64,000 bases of DNA. Origin: Cymodocea nodosa. Taxonomy: Eukaryota; Streptophyta; Magnoliopsida; Alismatales; Cymodoceaceae. This document shows positions 1 to 10,289 of the stretch, piece by piece. The notes beneath the pieces were generated by a model. That model was not told where the DNA came from. It did not search any database and saw only the letters and a program-made list of their open reading frames with translations. Each line of letters opens with the position of its first letter. Positions within the stretch are counted from its first letter, which is position 1. A program made the translations under genes and the position numbers. The DNA is taken from assembly GCA_036874045.1 (NCBI GenBank), contig JAZBRI010000011.1, positions 7,135,001 to 7,199,000 of the forward strand, written 5' to 3'.

Positions 1-1110
1 CCTTAGAATTACCCATTTTTGATATTCTCTATCTCAATTGCTCCATGAGAAAATGTATTTTTTACCACAAAAGGTCTTGTCCACTGTGATCTAAACATAC
101 CAAGAAATAAATGTAATCTAGAATTATACAGTAAAACTTGTTGTCCTACTTCAAAATTCTTACGAAAGAGCTTGCTATCATGGAATACTTTATTTTTTTC
201 CTTAGGTATCCTTGAATTCTCATATGGCTCTCTCCATATTTCTTCTAATTCAGTCAATTGAAATTTTCTTTTCTTACTAGCAACCTTTAAATCTAAGTTG
301 AGTCTCTGAATAACCCATCTTGCCTTGTGCTCAAGCTCTACTAGTAAATGACATGTCTTTCCAAACACTACTCTATATGGAAACATATTTAAAATAGACT
401 TAAAAGCAGTTCAATAAGCCCATAATGCCTCATCTAATTTTTATACTTAGTCTTTTCTTGTCTTTCCTACTATCTTCTCCAAAATTTACTTAATTTGCTT
501 ATTGGCATTTTCTACTTGTTCATTGGTTTGTGGGTGATAGGAGGTGGTCATTTTATAGTTTACTCCAAATTTTTTCATCAATAATTCAAAACTTCTATTA
601 TTAAAGTGTGTTCCCCTATCACTAATGATTGCTCTCGAAATGCTAAATCTAGCAAAAATGTTACTCTTAATAAAATTGATGACTATCCTAGAATCATAAG
701 TTCATGTGAGAATAGCTTCAACTGATTTTGACACATAGTCAATAGCTAACAAAATATACAAATAACCTCTAGAATTAGGGAAGGGTCCCATGAAATCAAT
801 ACCCTACACGTCAAATACTTCAATAATTGGTGTGGGCGGTATCATATTTCTTCTAGTAAGTCTTCCCACTTTTTGACAATCCATACAATTCTTGACATAG
901 AAGTATGCATCCTTATGTAAATGTGGACTAGAAAAAACCACATTGAAGAACTTTAGCTGTAGTCTTAATAGGGTTAAGATGACCACCGATAGGTTGGTCA
1001 TGACAAAAAGATAGCACACTATGAATTTCCATATCTGGAATGCACCTCCTCAAAATCAAATCAGGGCTTGACTTATAAAGATAGGGGTCATCCTAATAGA
1101 ATTCTCTAAC
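1..1110 (-). pseudogene. Gypsy A1 integrase, broken
   Basis: Inserts retrotransposon DNA into the host genome. Read on the minus strand, the CX2C half of the N-terminal zinc site (CMDCQK) lies near 880, the first catalytic aspartate is in a DFMG context near 800, the second is in SDRGTHF near 620, and the conserved Glu region (VENANKQIK) is near 510. The C-terminal part (386 to 9) is open and contains the family-typical VFGKTCHL and ELEHKARW stretches, then a GAIEIEN tail. Stops and at least one frameshift (near 1010) separate the pieces, so it is not functional. It continues from RNase H on the same strand without a separate start, as expected for a pol polyprotein. Confidence 0.85.
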
Positions 1111-1634
1111 TCTAGCTAAAAATCTCTTGATATGTTGCCTTGACCAATTGCTAGGTAGTCATTTTGTCACAAGATAATTCACGATATCTACAAACCAAGG
1201 GATTGGACTTATAGCCATCAATTTGCTCATCAAGAAATGATTCATTATGAGTAACTCCCCTTGGGGTGTGACAATATGAGACAAGTGGTTAGCAACTATG
1301 TTCTTGCATCCTTTCTTATCTTTTATCTCTATATCAAATTCTTGCAAGAGAAGAATCCATCTAACTAATCTAGCCTTAGCATCCTTTTTAGCTAATAAAT
1401 ATTTAATGGCAGAGTGATTAGTGAAAATGATAACTTTAGAGTCTAAGAAATAAGATCTAAACTTCTCAAGAGCAAAAATATAGCTAAAAATTCTTTCTCA
1501 ATAACTGTATAGTTCAATTAGGCTGCATTAAGAGTTTTAATAGCATAATATATTACCCAATGTAATTTATCAATTTTTTGTCCCAACACAGCACCAATTG
1601 CATAATCTGTTGCATCACACATCAACTCGAATGG
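1111..1634 (-). pseudogene. Gypsy A1 RNase H, broken
   Basis: Degrades the RNA strand of the RNA:DNA hybrid during reverse transcription. The minus strand reads through the expected family order: an Ala-Ile-Gly-Ala-Val-Leu-Gly-Gln stretch near 1590, an Asn-Tyr-Thr region near 1510, and an EFDIEIKDKKG stretch near 1340 followed by a VANHLSHI tail. Several frameshifts and in-frame stops interrupt it; only the last part (1347 to 1159) stays open. It sits directly between RT and integrase, which supports the assignment more than any single residue does. Confidence 0.75.
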
Positions 1635-2660
1635 TTAAGACCAATCGGGTGGATACACAATGGGTGCTAAGGTGAGGACTCCCTTAAGTTTATCAAAGGC
1701 ATCTAGACATTCTTTAGAGAATTCAAATTTATTATTCTTTGATAATAAACTAGTTAAAGGATGGGCAATCTTACTAAAATCTTTAATAAACCGCCTATAA
1801 AACTTAGCATGACCTAAAAATGCTCTTATATCCTTAACAGACTTAGGGGGTGGTAGGTTGGCTATCAAGTCTACTTTAGTCTTATCTACTTCCAACCCAT
1901 TCTTAGAAATAACATGGCCCAACATAATTCCATGTTGCACCATGAAGTGGCATTTCTCCCAATTTAAAACCAAATTTTTCACTATACATCTTTTTAAAAC
2001 TAATTCTAAATTCTTAAGACACATATCAAAGGAAGATCCTGACATAAAGAAATCATCCATAAAAATCTCTAAAAAGTTATCAATCATGTTTGAAAAGATT
2101 CCAGTCATACACCTTTGAAAAGTTGTAGGAGCTTACACGAACCAAAGGGCATGCACTAAAATGCAAAAGTACCAAAAGGACATGTGAATGTGGTTTTCTC
2201 TTGGTCATAAGGTGCTATAGGAATTGGGTTATACCTAGAATAATCATCTAGGAAACAATAATATTCTTGCCCAGCTAACTTTTCTAACATTTGATCCATA
2301 AAAGATAAAGGAAAATGGTCTTTCTTAGTGGTGGTATTAAGTTTCCTATAGTCAATGCACACTCGCCATCCTATTTACACTCTAGTAGGGACTAGTTCAT
2401 GATTACTATTTTCCACAACTGTGATACCAGATTTCTTTGGAACAACCTGAATAGGGCTAACCCAAGGACTATCAGAAATAAGATAAATGATGTCATGATC
2501 TAGCCACTTAATAATTTCCTTTCAAACCACATCTTTTATGTTTGGGTTTAATCTTCTTTGTGGGTCCCTAGAAGGTGTAATGTCATTATTTAAGTGAATT
2601 CTATGTTGACACAAATTAGGATCAATTCCTTTAATGTCGGCCATGGTCCAACCAATGGCC
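1635..2660 (-). pseudogene. Gypsy A1 reverse transcriptase, broken
   Basis: Copies element RNA into DNA. The minus strand shows the family motifs in order: a WVSPIQVVPKK stretch near 2460, CIDYRKLN at about 2355, a QEYYCFLDDYSRYN palm segment, EKTTFTCPFG near 2180, the catalytic FMDD near 2055, then NWEKCHFM, GHVIS and FLGHAKFYRRFI towards 1800. The open reading frame is broken between about 2110 and 2156 by a frameshift and stops. The YXDD-type box is intact as FMDD, the normal variant in this gypsy branch. It lies immediately upstream of RNase H. Confidence 0.9.
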
Positions 2661-2698
2661 TCCTTATGTTCTTTTAAAATTACCAATAACTTCTCTTC

Positions 2699-4366
2699 TT
2701 ACTCTATAGAAAGATGGGAAGACAAAATAATTGGCAAGGTATTCTCTTTTCCCAAATAGGCATACTTAAGGTCTTGAGGCAAGGGTTTTAGTTCAAGAGA
2801 ATGTGGTTCTACAATAGATGGTTGCTTAATCTCTCCTAAATCTCTTTCTAAAGGCTCTATATAATTTAATTCAAAAATATTATCACTCTCACCATCTTCA
2901 TTATTGAAGTCATAAATATGTGCTAGATCAACCTCATATTCTATAGGTGGATATTCTTCATCTTCAAATAAATTGTAATTGTCTACCCCCACACTTCCAT
3001 CTATAATTTCTAATAAGCTCACATTAAAACTTTCATTATTTAAAATTTTAACTTCTAGGTGAGATTTAAAAATATTTAAATTAACCTTAGCATCACTATA
3101 TGTTATTTGCATAAACCCATCTCTACATCCTATATATGCATTTGCTGTGGCTAAGAAGGGTCTTCCTAAAATAAGGGGCATGTTCTGCTTTCTACCAGGT
3201 GAAAGTTGATTTTCTAAGACAATAAAGTCTATGGGATAGACAAAATCTTTAATCCTAATCAATATGTTCTCAACAACTCCTAAGGGAGTTCTAAAAGAAT
3301 GGTCAGCTAGTTGAATGAGAACCTTAGTGGGTTGAATACCATTAAGTCCTAGGTTCACATAAACACCAGATGACATAACATTTACTCCTACTCTCAAATC
3401 TATTAATGCTCTATCAAAATAGGTATCTCCAATTGTACAAAAAATGGTTGGAGTACCTAGATCACTAAACTTCTTAGGCAAGTCTTCGCATAAATAGGCA
3501 CTAATGGATTTAGCTAAGCACACTTTCATAGGTGTCTTCCTAGCTTGCTTCTTTGTATATAACTCCTTTAAAAATTTGGCATAGGCAAGTATTTGCTTTA
3601 TTATATCTAGTAAGGGAATATTAATTGTAACCTGTTCAAAGATTTCTCTTATCTTATTACTCTGGTCAATATCCTTATGTAGAGTTCTTAATCTATGGGG
3701 AAAAGGGGTAGGTTGACTTTCTAAAGGAATACTTACCTCGAATACCTTACCTTTACCCTTTTTATCACCCAATAAAATTTCATTTTCAGATTCTTTATTT
3801 AGTTGATTGGATGAACCTAAATCATCTAAAGGGACACTCATCGGTATAAGAGGAGTTTCCTTTTCAAGAATACTCACCTTTCTCCCAGACCTTAGAGCAA
3901 CAAAAGTTTCAACTGATTCATCCTCAACCAAGGATGTTGATCTTAAATCTATGTTTTCATAACGATCTATGTCAATGGGGGCACTAGAGCTTTTTGCTAA
4001 GTTTAATAATTCCATAGAGGTGTTAAGTTCATCAATTGCCTTAGCTAAGTTGACTAAAGATTCAACATAAGGGATATTTCCTATAGGCTTTTCCATTTTA
4101 ATTTCACAACTATAGCTACTAGTGTCATAAACTTTAGCATTATAATTTAAATTTGGCATAGATAGGCTAATGTTAGAACTAGAATATGCACCTATATCAT
4201 TATTTAGCATATAAAATGGGCAATCAGCATCAACATGATTATTCAACTTGCATTTAGAACATGTTGGTGTTAAATCAAAATTGAATTTATCTATTAGATA
4301 TTTATCTAGAATGACATGCAAATTTTTAACTAAATGAACAAACTGAATGTATTCAATCAAGAACAA
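2699..4366 (-). pseudogene. Gypsy A1 gag C-terminus plus aspartic protease
   Basis: The longest open frame in the window (555 codons). Near residues 36-49 (4220-4261) is a CX2CX4HX4C zinc knuckle (C-S-K-C ... H ... C), the nucleic-acid-binding end of Gag. A hydrophilic linker follows, then a retropepsin-like protease near residues 310-430 with RALIDL around the catalytic Asp and the flap/C-terminal motif LILGRPFLATANA. In this family the active site is usually D-L-G-A-S; here it reads D-L-R-V-G, so activity is doubtful. No capsid domain precedes the zinc knuckle: the frame opens only about 35 codons upstream of it. Probably an old truncated polyprotein rather than an intact gene. Confidence 0.8.
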
Positions 4367-4691
4367 TCTTCAAATGATTTAAGCAAATCTGCAACATAAT
4401 AAACGAATTGATAAACAATTACTTTTGCTTTTACTTTTAACTTAATTTTCTATAAATTCATTCAGTAAAACCATTCTAATATCATGCCACTAAATTTTAA
4501 ATGCAAATAGCAAGGCATTTATCTCACAACTATTACAACATATAATACAACGTCTAATTTCTTGATGGAAAGATAAACATTTGCAATTTCATAGAAAAAT
4601 TACAAAAATAATTTTTAAATCAACATGTAATTGCAGTTTCGATTATAAGAATGTAGATATAAAGAAAAATACCAGAAAATTGCACCTATAG

Positions 4692-4861
4692 AGAGTTCGG
4701 AAGGTTAGCCATCTAACCTTTCGGAATGGTTAAATATTCAAAAGGTTAGTTGGTTAACCTCTTGAAGAATAGCACAATATGAAGATTTCGAAAGGTTAGC
4801 TAGCTAACCTTCCAAAATGGGAAAAAAAATTTGGAAGGTTAGAGAGAAAACCTTCCAATTT
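4692..4861. repeat. Cluster of four AGGTTAG/CTAACCT dyads
   Basis: Four hairpin-capable units of about 25-32 bp. Unit 1 (about 4696-4726) has TTCGGAAGGTTAG facing CTAACCTTTCGGAA. Unit 2 (about 4738-4765) has AAAAGGTTAG facing GTTAACCTC. Unit 3 (4792-4811) is a perfect 20-bp palindrome built on AAGGTTAGC. Unit 4 (about 4831-4859) has TTGGAAGG facing CCTTCCAA. Function unknown; possible transcription factor sites or RNA hairpins. Confidence 0.8.
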
Positions 4862-5252
4862 GGCTGAAGGCTTAATAAGTCAACTTAAAAAAAATCACAT
4901 AGAAATTTATACAGCTCCAAAATTCACAAATAAATACTTGTCTGAAAGGTAATTACTTATAGTTTTTATGAAAAATTAGAGACAAAAATATTCATAACTA
5001 AAGTATTATCAAAATCATGTAAAAACTCAAACAACTCAAATTTGTAATTTGCAGAACATATCATCTTAGAAAAATTCTCTAGAAATATATATGAGTCCAA
5101 ATATAATGTATAATACATTTTTCAAAAGATAAACTCTTGTAGTTTCATGAAAAAATTACAAAAATAAGTTTTACCAAAACATGCAGGTGCAGTTTCAAAT
5201 AAAAGTCCTTAGATAAAAAAAATACACCTAAAAACTACACACACGATCGTTA

Positions 5253-5416
5253 TTAGAAGGTTAGCATCTCAACCTTCCGATAACCAACAAATTTCAAAAG
5301 GTTAGCATGACCAACCTTTTGATGGTCAAAATTTTCAGAAGGTTAGCATTTCTAACCTTCCGATGGTGAAGATACTCTAACAAATTTCAGAGGGTTACTT
5401 GCTAACCTTTTGAAAA
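5253..5416. repeat. Second cluster of four AGGTTAG/CTAACCT dyads
   Basis: Four more units of the same design in the leader: about 5255-5280 (AGAAGGTTAGC facing AACCTTCCGA), about 5295-5324 (CAAAAGGTTAGC facing AACCTTTTGATGG), about 5335-5363 (CAGAAGGTTAGC facing CTAACCTTCCG) and about 5387-5415 (CAGAGGGTTA facing TAACCTTTTG). Loops are 3-6 bases. The stems differ between units while staying paired. Confidence 0.75.
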
Positions 5417-6032
5417 TGCTAGAAGCTTACTATATCAACTTTGAAAATCCACACATAAATCTACATAAATTCAAATGACACATGTAAATACTTGTTGGAA
5501 AGATAATTTCCTATAGTTTCTGAAACAAATCACAGAATTAAATTTAAAATACTTTCATGATAGCATATTTTCAAAATTCATTAGTAGAAACCTATCCAGA
5601 ATTCTATAAAACATCCTTGTCTTCCAAGATTTTTATCTTTTAGCATACTAATCAAAATTTTATGCATAAGTCCTCAAAAGAAATCTCAGAAACCGAGTAC
5701 TTCAGGAAAAATATCAGAAAAATGAGTTTTAATCTTGTGCACATCAAAAAATTAAATTTCCAAACAAGCAGACTCTGTCTTTAATAATTTTGTACACCAA
5801 GATTGTCATTACTCCCTTAAGCTATTTGTCACCAACTTATATACTTTAATTAAACATGTGACAAGCAACTCAGATAATGAAGAATTGAACACATAGAATG
5901 GCCAATCTATTTATTCTTTTCTTTGCAAACAAATAAAAACAATAACTCTACAAGAAAACAAACAAAACTAGAATAATATAAAGGATATTAAAGCTTGCAA
6001 ATCATCTAATAAATCATTTTAGTGCACCAAAA

Positions 6033-6051
6033 CTCCCTGGCAATGGTGCCA
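6033..6051 (-). other. Primer binding site, tRNA-Asp type (gypsy A1)
   Basis: On the minus strand the sequence TGGCACCATTGCCAGGGAG closely matches the tRNA-Asp-complementary primer site of Athila/Tat elements (TGGCGCCGTTGCCGGGGA). It lies 6 bases inside the LTR edge at 6058, the normal geometry. It fixes element polarity and the inner LTR boundary. Confidence 0.9.
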
Positions 6052-6057
6052 AAAACT

Positions 6058-7345
6058 TGTAACGCTTTTATGTGTTGTTAAATTAAACGAAAAAAGTGTA
6101 AATTTTATATTTATAACCACAAGCGCACAGTGCTCATTGTAATAAGCATGTGCAAGTACAGGTCAAATCCACAAGGAGTTTGTCTTAAATAATTTTATTA
6201 AAATGATTGTTTGATAAAACATCCATACCATTAAATTTGTAATTAAAACTCTAATTACATGTAATCAAGTTACAATTTACACAAATACAATAAAGATTTC
6301 AAAGATAGCATAAAACTTGTTAATTCCTAGAGTTAATTAGCTAGAAAACTCAAGAAAATCATTATTTTACATCTTCTAGAATTACAGAAATTAAGTCCGA
6401 ATTCTAACTCTTCTTCCTTCCAACTTGGACATTGAAAAATCTAGAGAAAATATTGGTTGGAAAGGTCATTGAGTTATCTTTTAAATGGTAGTGATTTCTA
6501 GGACTAATTCACTCTAGGTTGCTACCAAAGTCGTATAAAAAATGATTCTGAAAACTTTCCAAAAACATGTCATCAGTGTAAAAATTATAACTCAATCAAA
6601 TTTTCATGAAACACCATGAAATCAACATGCCTTGAAAGATAACTCTTTTTCTAATAAGGAAAATTTATTAGCTTTCCTCTCAATTTTGATGCTTCCTAAT
6701 TACCTCATCTTGAAGATCATGTCCCAAGCTCTTCCAATGCTGCACACGTGCCTCCAATACCACCAATTTTTGCCCATGGAGATCCTTTCATATGTCAGCT
6801 TGGAGTGGCGAAAAGGAGGTCTTCTAGTATGAGGGGGAAGATGTCTAGCTCACCAATCTTGAAGGAGAGCTCGTCCACAATCTTGGTTGGAAGAAGGGAG
6901 GCTGAAATTTTGGAGTTCTTTGCTTAGCCTTTTGCATGGAGGAGAAAGAGATGATCTTTCCTTGGTTGGCCATACACTTTTCTCTTCCCTTGTCATTCAT
7001 CTATGGAAAGAATTCAAACTCCTTTTAATTTGTGACCTCCTAAATTAAGCAAGTCTTGATGGTTGATTGATTGATATCTTCAAGAATTGGAAGTGTGAGA
7101 TGGATGACATTGGGTTGTTGATTTCCCATTATTTAATCCAAGGGTCCACGTCCTTCCTATATCAACAACTAAAAATGACATTAAATGTATATGCACATGC
7201 CACATAAATTCTTATTATTATAAAGTAAAAACTGTAGTGTGCAAAATATGTTGCTTGCTCAATTGAAGATTATCTAATTTCATATCTAAATAATAATTCT
7301 TTTAAGACATACATGAAATCAATATATAAATTACTTATATTTACA
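6058..7345 (-). repeat. 5' LTR of gypsy A1
   Basis: Starts (plus strand) at TGTAACGC, next to the primer site. The stretch 6058-6665 is homologous, inverted, to 8610-9217 and, also inverted, to the end of the LTR fragment at 44402-45413. The stretch 6666-7047 is homologous, inverted, to about 7540-7910. Compared with the opposite LTR it lacks about 700 bp (equivalent of 7920-8610). The outer edge is approximate; between 7050 and 7345 I find only weak similarity to the opposite arm. Confidence 0.75.
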
Positions 7346-7364
7346 TATGGGCTAATTTACTAGG

Positions 7365-9217
7365 TGTTAATTTAATAAAAGATAAATTTGTGCATTAATT
7401 AACTTTTAACTAATAAAACATGCATAGTTCTAAAATATGATTTTCATGTAATCCTTCATAAGACATATATAATGATGACTTATAATCCTTAATATGCATG
7501 AATTAACATATATAAAATGCACAAATTGATACTTTACACCTAATTTAAGAGGTCTCAATTGGAAGGAGTTTGAAATATTTCCATAGATGAATGACGATAG
7601 AAGGCAAAAAAGGATTGTTGACCAAAGGAAAGGGCATCCTCCTCTCTCTCTTCTATGCAAGTGCAAGAATTCCACCTCCAATTTTCAGCCTCCCTCTTCC
7701 ATCCAAGGGTGTGGATGAGCTTCTCCTCCAAGGTTGGTGAGCTTAGGCGCCTTCCCCCTCATCCTAGAAGACCTCCCTTCTCCACTCCAAATCGACATAT
7801 GGAAGGATCTCCATAGGTGAATTTGGTGGTGTTGGAGGCACGCATGCAGCATTGAAAGAGCTTGAGACGTGATCTTCAAGGTGAGTTTATTAGGAAGCAT
7901 CAAAGTTGTAGAGGAAAGCCAACAAATCCATGTATCTTAGAAGTAGTTTGAGGATGTGCAACCCATCTTCTTCAAAGAAAACATAGGTGGTTCCCCTTTG
8001 GACATGATTTGCAAGTGGTGATAGCCTTATAGGGGAGTAGACAAAGTGGTTCATCATCAAATAGAGATCAAAAGTTTGAAGAAGCATGGATGAATTAAAG
8101 GTATAAAGAGAAAGGAGAGATCCTCATACTTGTATTCTTCTTTTCATATCATATGTGTATGAGTATTTAGGTTTTTAATTTATTTGTTATGTGCACATGT
8201 AGTATGTTAATTGAATGATGATTTTGTTGAAGATTAATAGTTGTTTTACAGTATATTTTTTAGAAAATAGTTACTTTGCATGAATGTGCGAATGTTGTGT
8301 ATAAAACTAACTTCAAACTCTTGCGGATGCACGTGTATCTTACTTGCTATAAATTCTAGTATGAGCCCCGTTTTGTTATATATTGTATGATTTGATTTCT
8401 CTGAGTTATATGTCATGTTATAGCTTGTTTTGTAAGTACTTCAAGTGTACAATACGTATGTAGTGTTGGAATTTTTTAGAATGTATTTCTTTGATTTTTC
8501 AATTATTCTTTCAAATGTAGCATCTTCTACATTTTACTAGTCGAGCATTAGAAATTGTGCTTGACGCCTTTGCGTTGTCTTGCTGTTGTGCATTTTGAAA
8601 TGTTTTTCTGTAAATTTTCCTTTATCTTTCAAGGCACAGTGATTTCGTAGTATTTTGTGGAGATTTGAATGAGTTATGATTTTTCTAGTGACGACGCATT
8701 TTTGGAAAATTTTTAAAATCATTTTGCGCATTGTTCATAAATTTAACTTTGGCAACAACCTAGAGTGAGTTAGTTCTGGAAATCACTGTCATTTTAAAGA
8801 TAACTTGATGACCTTTCCAACCAATGTTTTCTATGGATTTTTCAATTTCCAAGTTGGAAGGAAGAAGAGTTAGAATTTGGGATTAATTTCTGTGATTCCA
8901 AGGACGTGAAATAATGATTTGCTTGAGTTTTCTAGTTATTAACTCTAGGAATTAACAAGTTTTATGCTATCTTTAAAATTTTTATTGTATTTATGTAAAT
9001 TGTAACTTAATTGCATGTGATTAGAGTTTTAACTATGGATTTAAGGGTGTGGATATTTTATCGAACAATCATTTCAATAAAATTATTTAAGACAAACTCC
9101 TTATGTATTCGACTCGTTCTTGCACTTACTTATTACAATAGGCACCGTGCACTTGTGGTTATAAATGTAAAATTTGCACTTTTACCATTTAATTTAACAA
9201 TACATAAAAGTGTTACA
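7365..9217 (+). repeat. A-type LTR in opposite orientation (solo or orphan)
   Basis: Reads TGTTAATTT at the left and ends TGTTACA at 9217, about 1.85 kb. Its right 600 bp is the reverse complement of 6058-6665 with scattered differences, and it is similar in direct orientation to 44402-45413. The five bases on either side (ctagg and actgc) do not match, so a clean solo-LTR insertion is not supported. It has no primer site after its right end and runs directly into the remnant at 9218. Confidence 0.7.
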
Positions 9218-9632
9218 ACTGCTGCTCTTTTTCTATAGGCACTTCAGATTCTCTTCATTGTTGCTCTTTTTATTGAATCCTTGCATGAGCAACTATACTT
9301 CGTATGAACTGTAGTTTGGACTTGCGACTAATAAGTTCTAAGGCAACCTTATTGTTTGGTTTGATTCTTCTCTCCCTATTAACAGTAATTTCGGTTGCTG
9401 CTCGTATTCTGGTTTCCATTAATGTAGGTATTCTAACATTCAAATCTACTAAAACTTTCACAAAAAAGAAGAGGTTAGCCTCTACCTTTTCTAGCTATTT
9501 TTCCTTGGTAGTATTTCAGATTTTCTACCTTGAATGTTATTCCTTTGACTTTTTGAGGAATCTAGTAGTTTCAATCAAATCCCAAAAGTTTTGCATCATC
9601 TTGGCCTTCGTGATGTTACAGAATGGAACAGG
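9218..9632 (-). pseudogene. Remnant G1 of unidentified ORF, downstream of gypsy B1 integrase
   Basis: The minus strand is homologous along its length to 27040-27437. It reads a basic, charged peptide; the open part (9461 to 9270, 63 codons) contains VDLNVRIP, METRIRAATE, VNRERRIKPNN and a C-terminal IVAHARIQ. Frame and peptide are conserved between the two copies while stops differ, which argues for a once-coding sequence. It lies about 660 bp downstream (minus sense) of the gypsy B1 integrase tail and is cut off by the A-type LTR at 9217. I do not recognise the family. It may be a third ORF of the gypsy B family, or belong to an older element. Confidence 0.5.
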
Positions 9633-10289
9633 ATGACTTTGATCTTTGCTGTTCTAAATTCTAAATGATTTTTACAAATAATGCCCTCAAATCCTAAGCT
9701 TTAGTTTAAATAAATCCTAAGCTTTTAGTAGGTAATCGGGTCATTTACCGTGCAATCTATTGCTCTCTTATTTTCCTTTCCGTGGAGTTAACTATAACTC
9801 CATAGACTAAGTCCATAGACTTACCTTAAGTATTCTGTTAAGTTATAGATAACTTAACAGAGTAAGTTCATTTACTTATCCTAAACTTAATGGAGAAAGT
9901 TTGTTGAGTTAATCTTAACTCAACAGACCTCCCATAGAGTTATAACTAATAAAAATAATACAAATATAATAATTTATATTTGGTCAAAATAGAAAAATCT
10001 TTTGTTTGATCGACTCTTGATTTTACTCTTTTCTTAATTTCGATCAGATCGTTATACTTCCTTAATTGAACCGAAATTACATTTCTAATACTTAGTTAAA
10101 TCGGTACTATGTTTCGGTCAAATCAACACTTTTATTTAATATGTAAAAATTTCTTTTTGCTTTAGTAGGACTGATGGATCCTTTCAGTGCTGCTAAAAAA
10201 AATTTATTTTTATTTTTTATTATTACTTTTTTTATATAGAGATATTTTATATCTATTTATTAGAACTTGAGTAGTCCTCTACTCTTATT
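9633..10289. other. AT-rich non-coding spacer after gypsy B1 integrase
   Basis: No coding stretch seen. It contains short dyads of the AACTCAAC/GTTGAGTT kind (about 9900-9930) and a polypurine/poly-T-rich part near 10190-10250. Probably the 3' untranslated part of gypsy B1. Confidence 0.5.

Larger units (their letters stand above)
4367..6032 (-). other. Non-coding leader of gypsy A1 with dyad array
   Basis: About 1.67 kb between the primer site and the zinc-knuckle frame, where capsid coding sequence would be expected. I see no coding stretch on either strand. It is AT-rich with runs of A, and carries two clusters of short inverted repeats (4690-4865 and 5250-5420). The capsid region has either been deleted or replaced. 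Confidence 0.6.
1..7345 (-). mobile_element. Gypsy element A1 (Athila/Tat-like), 3' end beyond window
   Basis: A decayed Ty3/gypsy element read on the minus strand. From high to low coordinate it has a 5' LTR (6058 upward), a tRNA-Asp-type primer site (6033-6051), a long non-coding leader, a zinc knuckle, protease, RT, RNase H and integrase. The integrase runs to the window edge, so any downstream ORF and the 3' LTR lie outside. The order protease-RT-RNase H-integrase identifies the gypsy superfamily. The sequence style of the RT and of the integrase tail suggests the Athila/Tat branch, by recognition only. The outer edge of the 5' LTR, about 7345, is approximate because it meets a second, inverted LTR. 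Confidence 0.85.

Noticed and set aside
1858..2118. 86-codon plus-strand frame over gypsy A1 RT
   Set aside because: Antisense shadow of the RT coding strand; no recognisable domain.
4690..5420. CRISPR-like array
   Set aside because: Units are imperfect palindromes with irregular spacing in plant retrotransposon DNA; repeats are not constant and there are no cas genes.
7430..7903. Two adjacent minus-strand frames of 72-83 codons
   Set aside because: They fall in the A-type LTR and have no domain; the inverted copy at 6660-7040 does not preserve the frame.
6058..9217. A foldback or MITE-type DNA transposon
   Set aside because: Each arm has LTR features (TG start, primer site beside one arm, homology to a third LTR at 44402), so two LTRs in opposite orientation explain it better.
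7365..9217. Solo LTR with target duplication
   Set aside because: Flanking 5-mers (ctagg and actgc) do not match, so I report it only as an A-type LTR of uncertain status.
9304..9636. 110-codon hydrophobic plus-strand frame that could suggest a membrane protein
   Set aside because: Antisense of remnant G1. The minus-strand peptide is the one conserved between the two copies; the hydrophobic reading arises from the complement of Lys/Glu/Asn codons.
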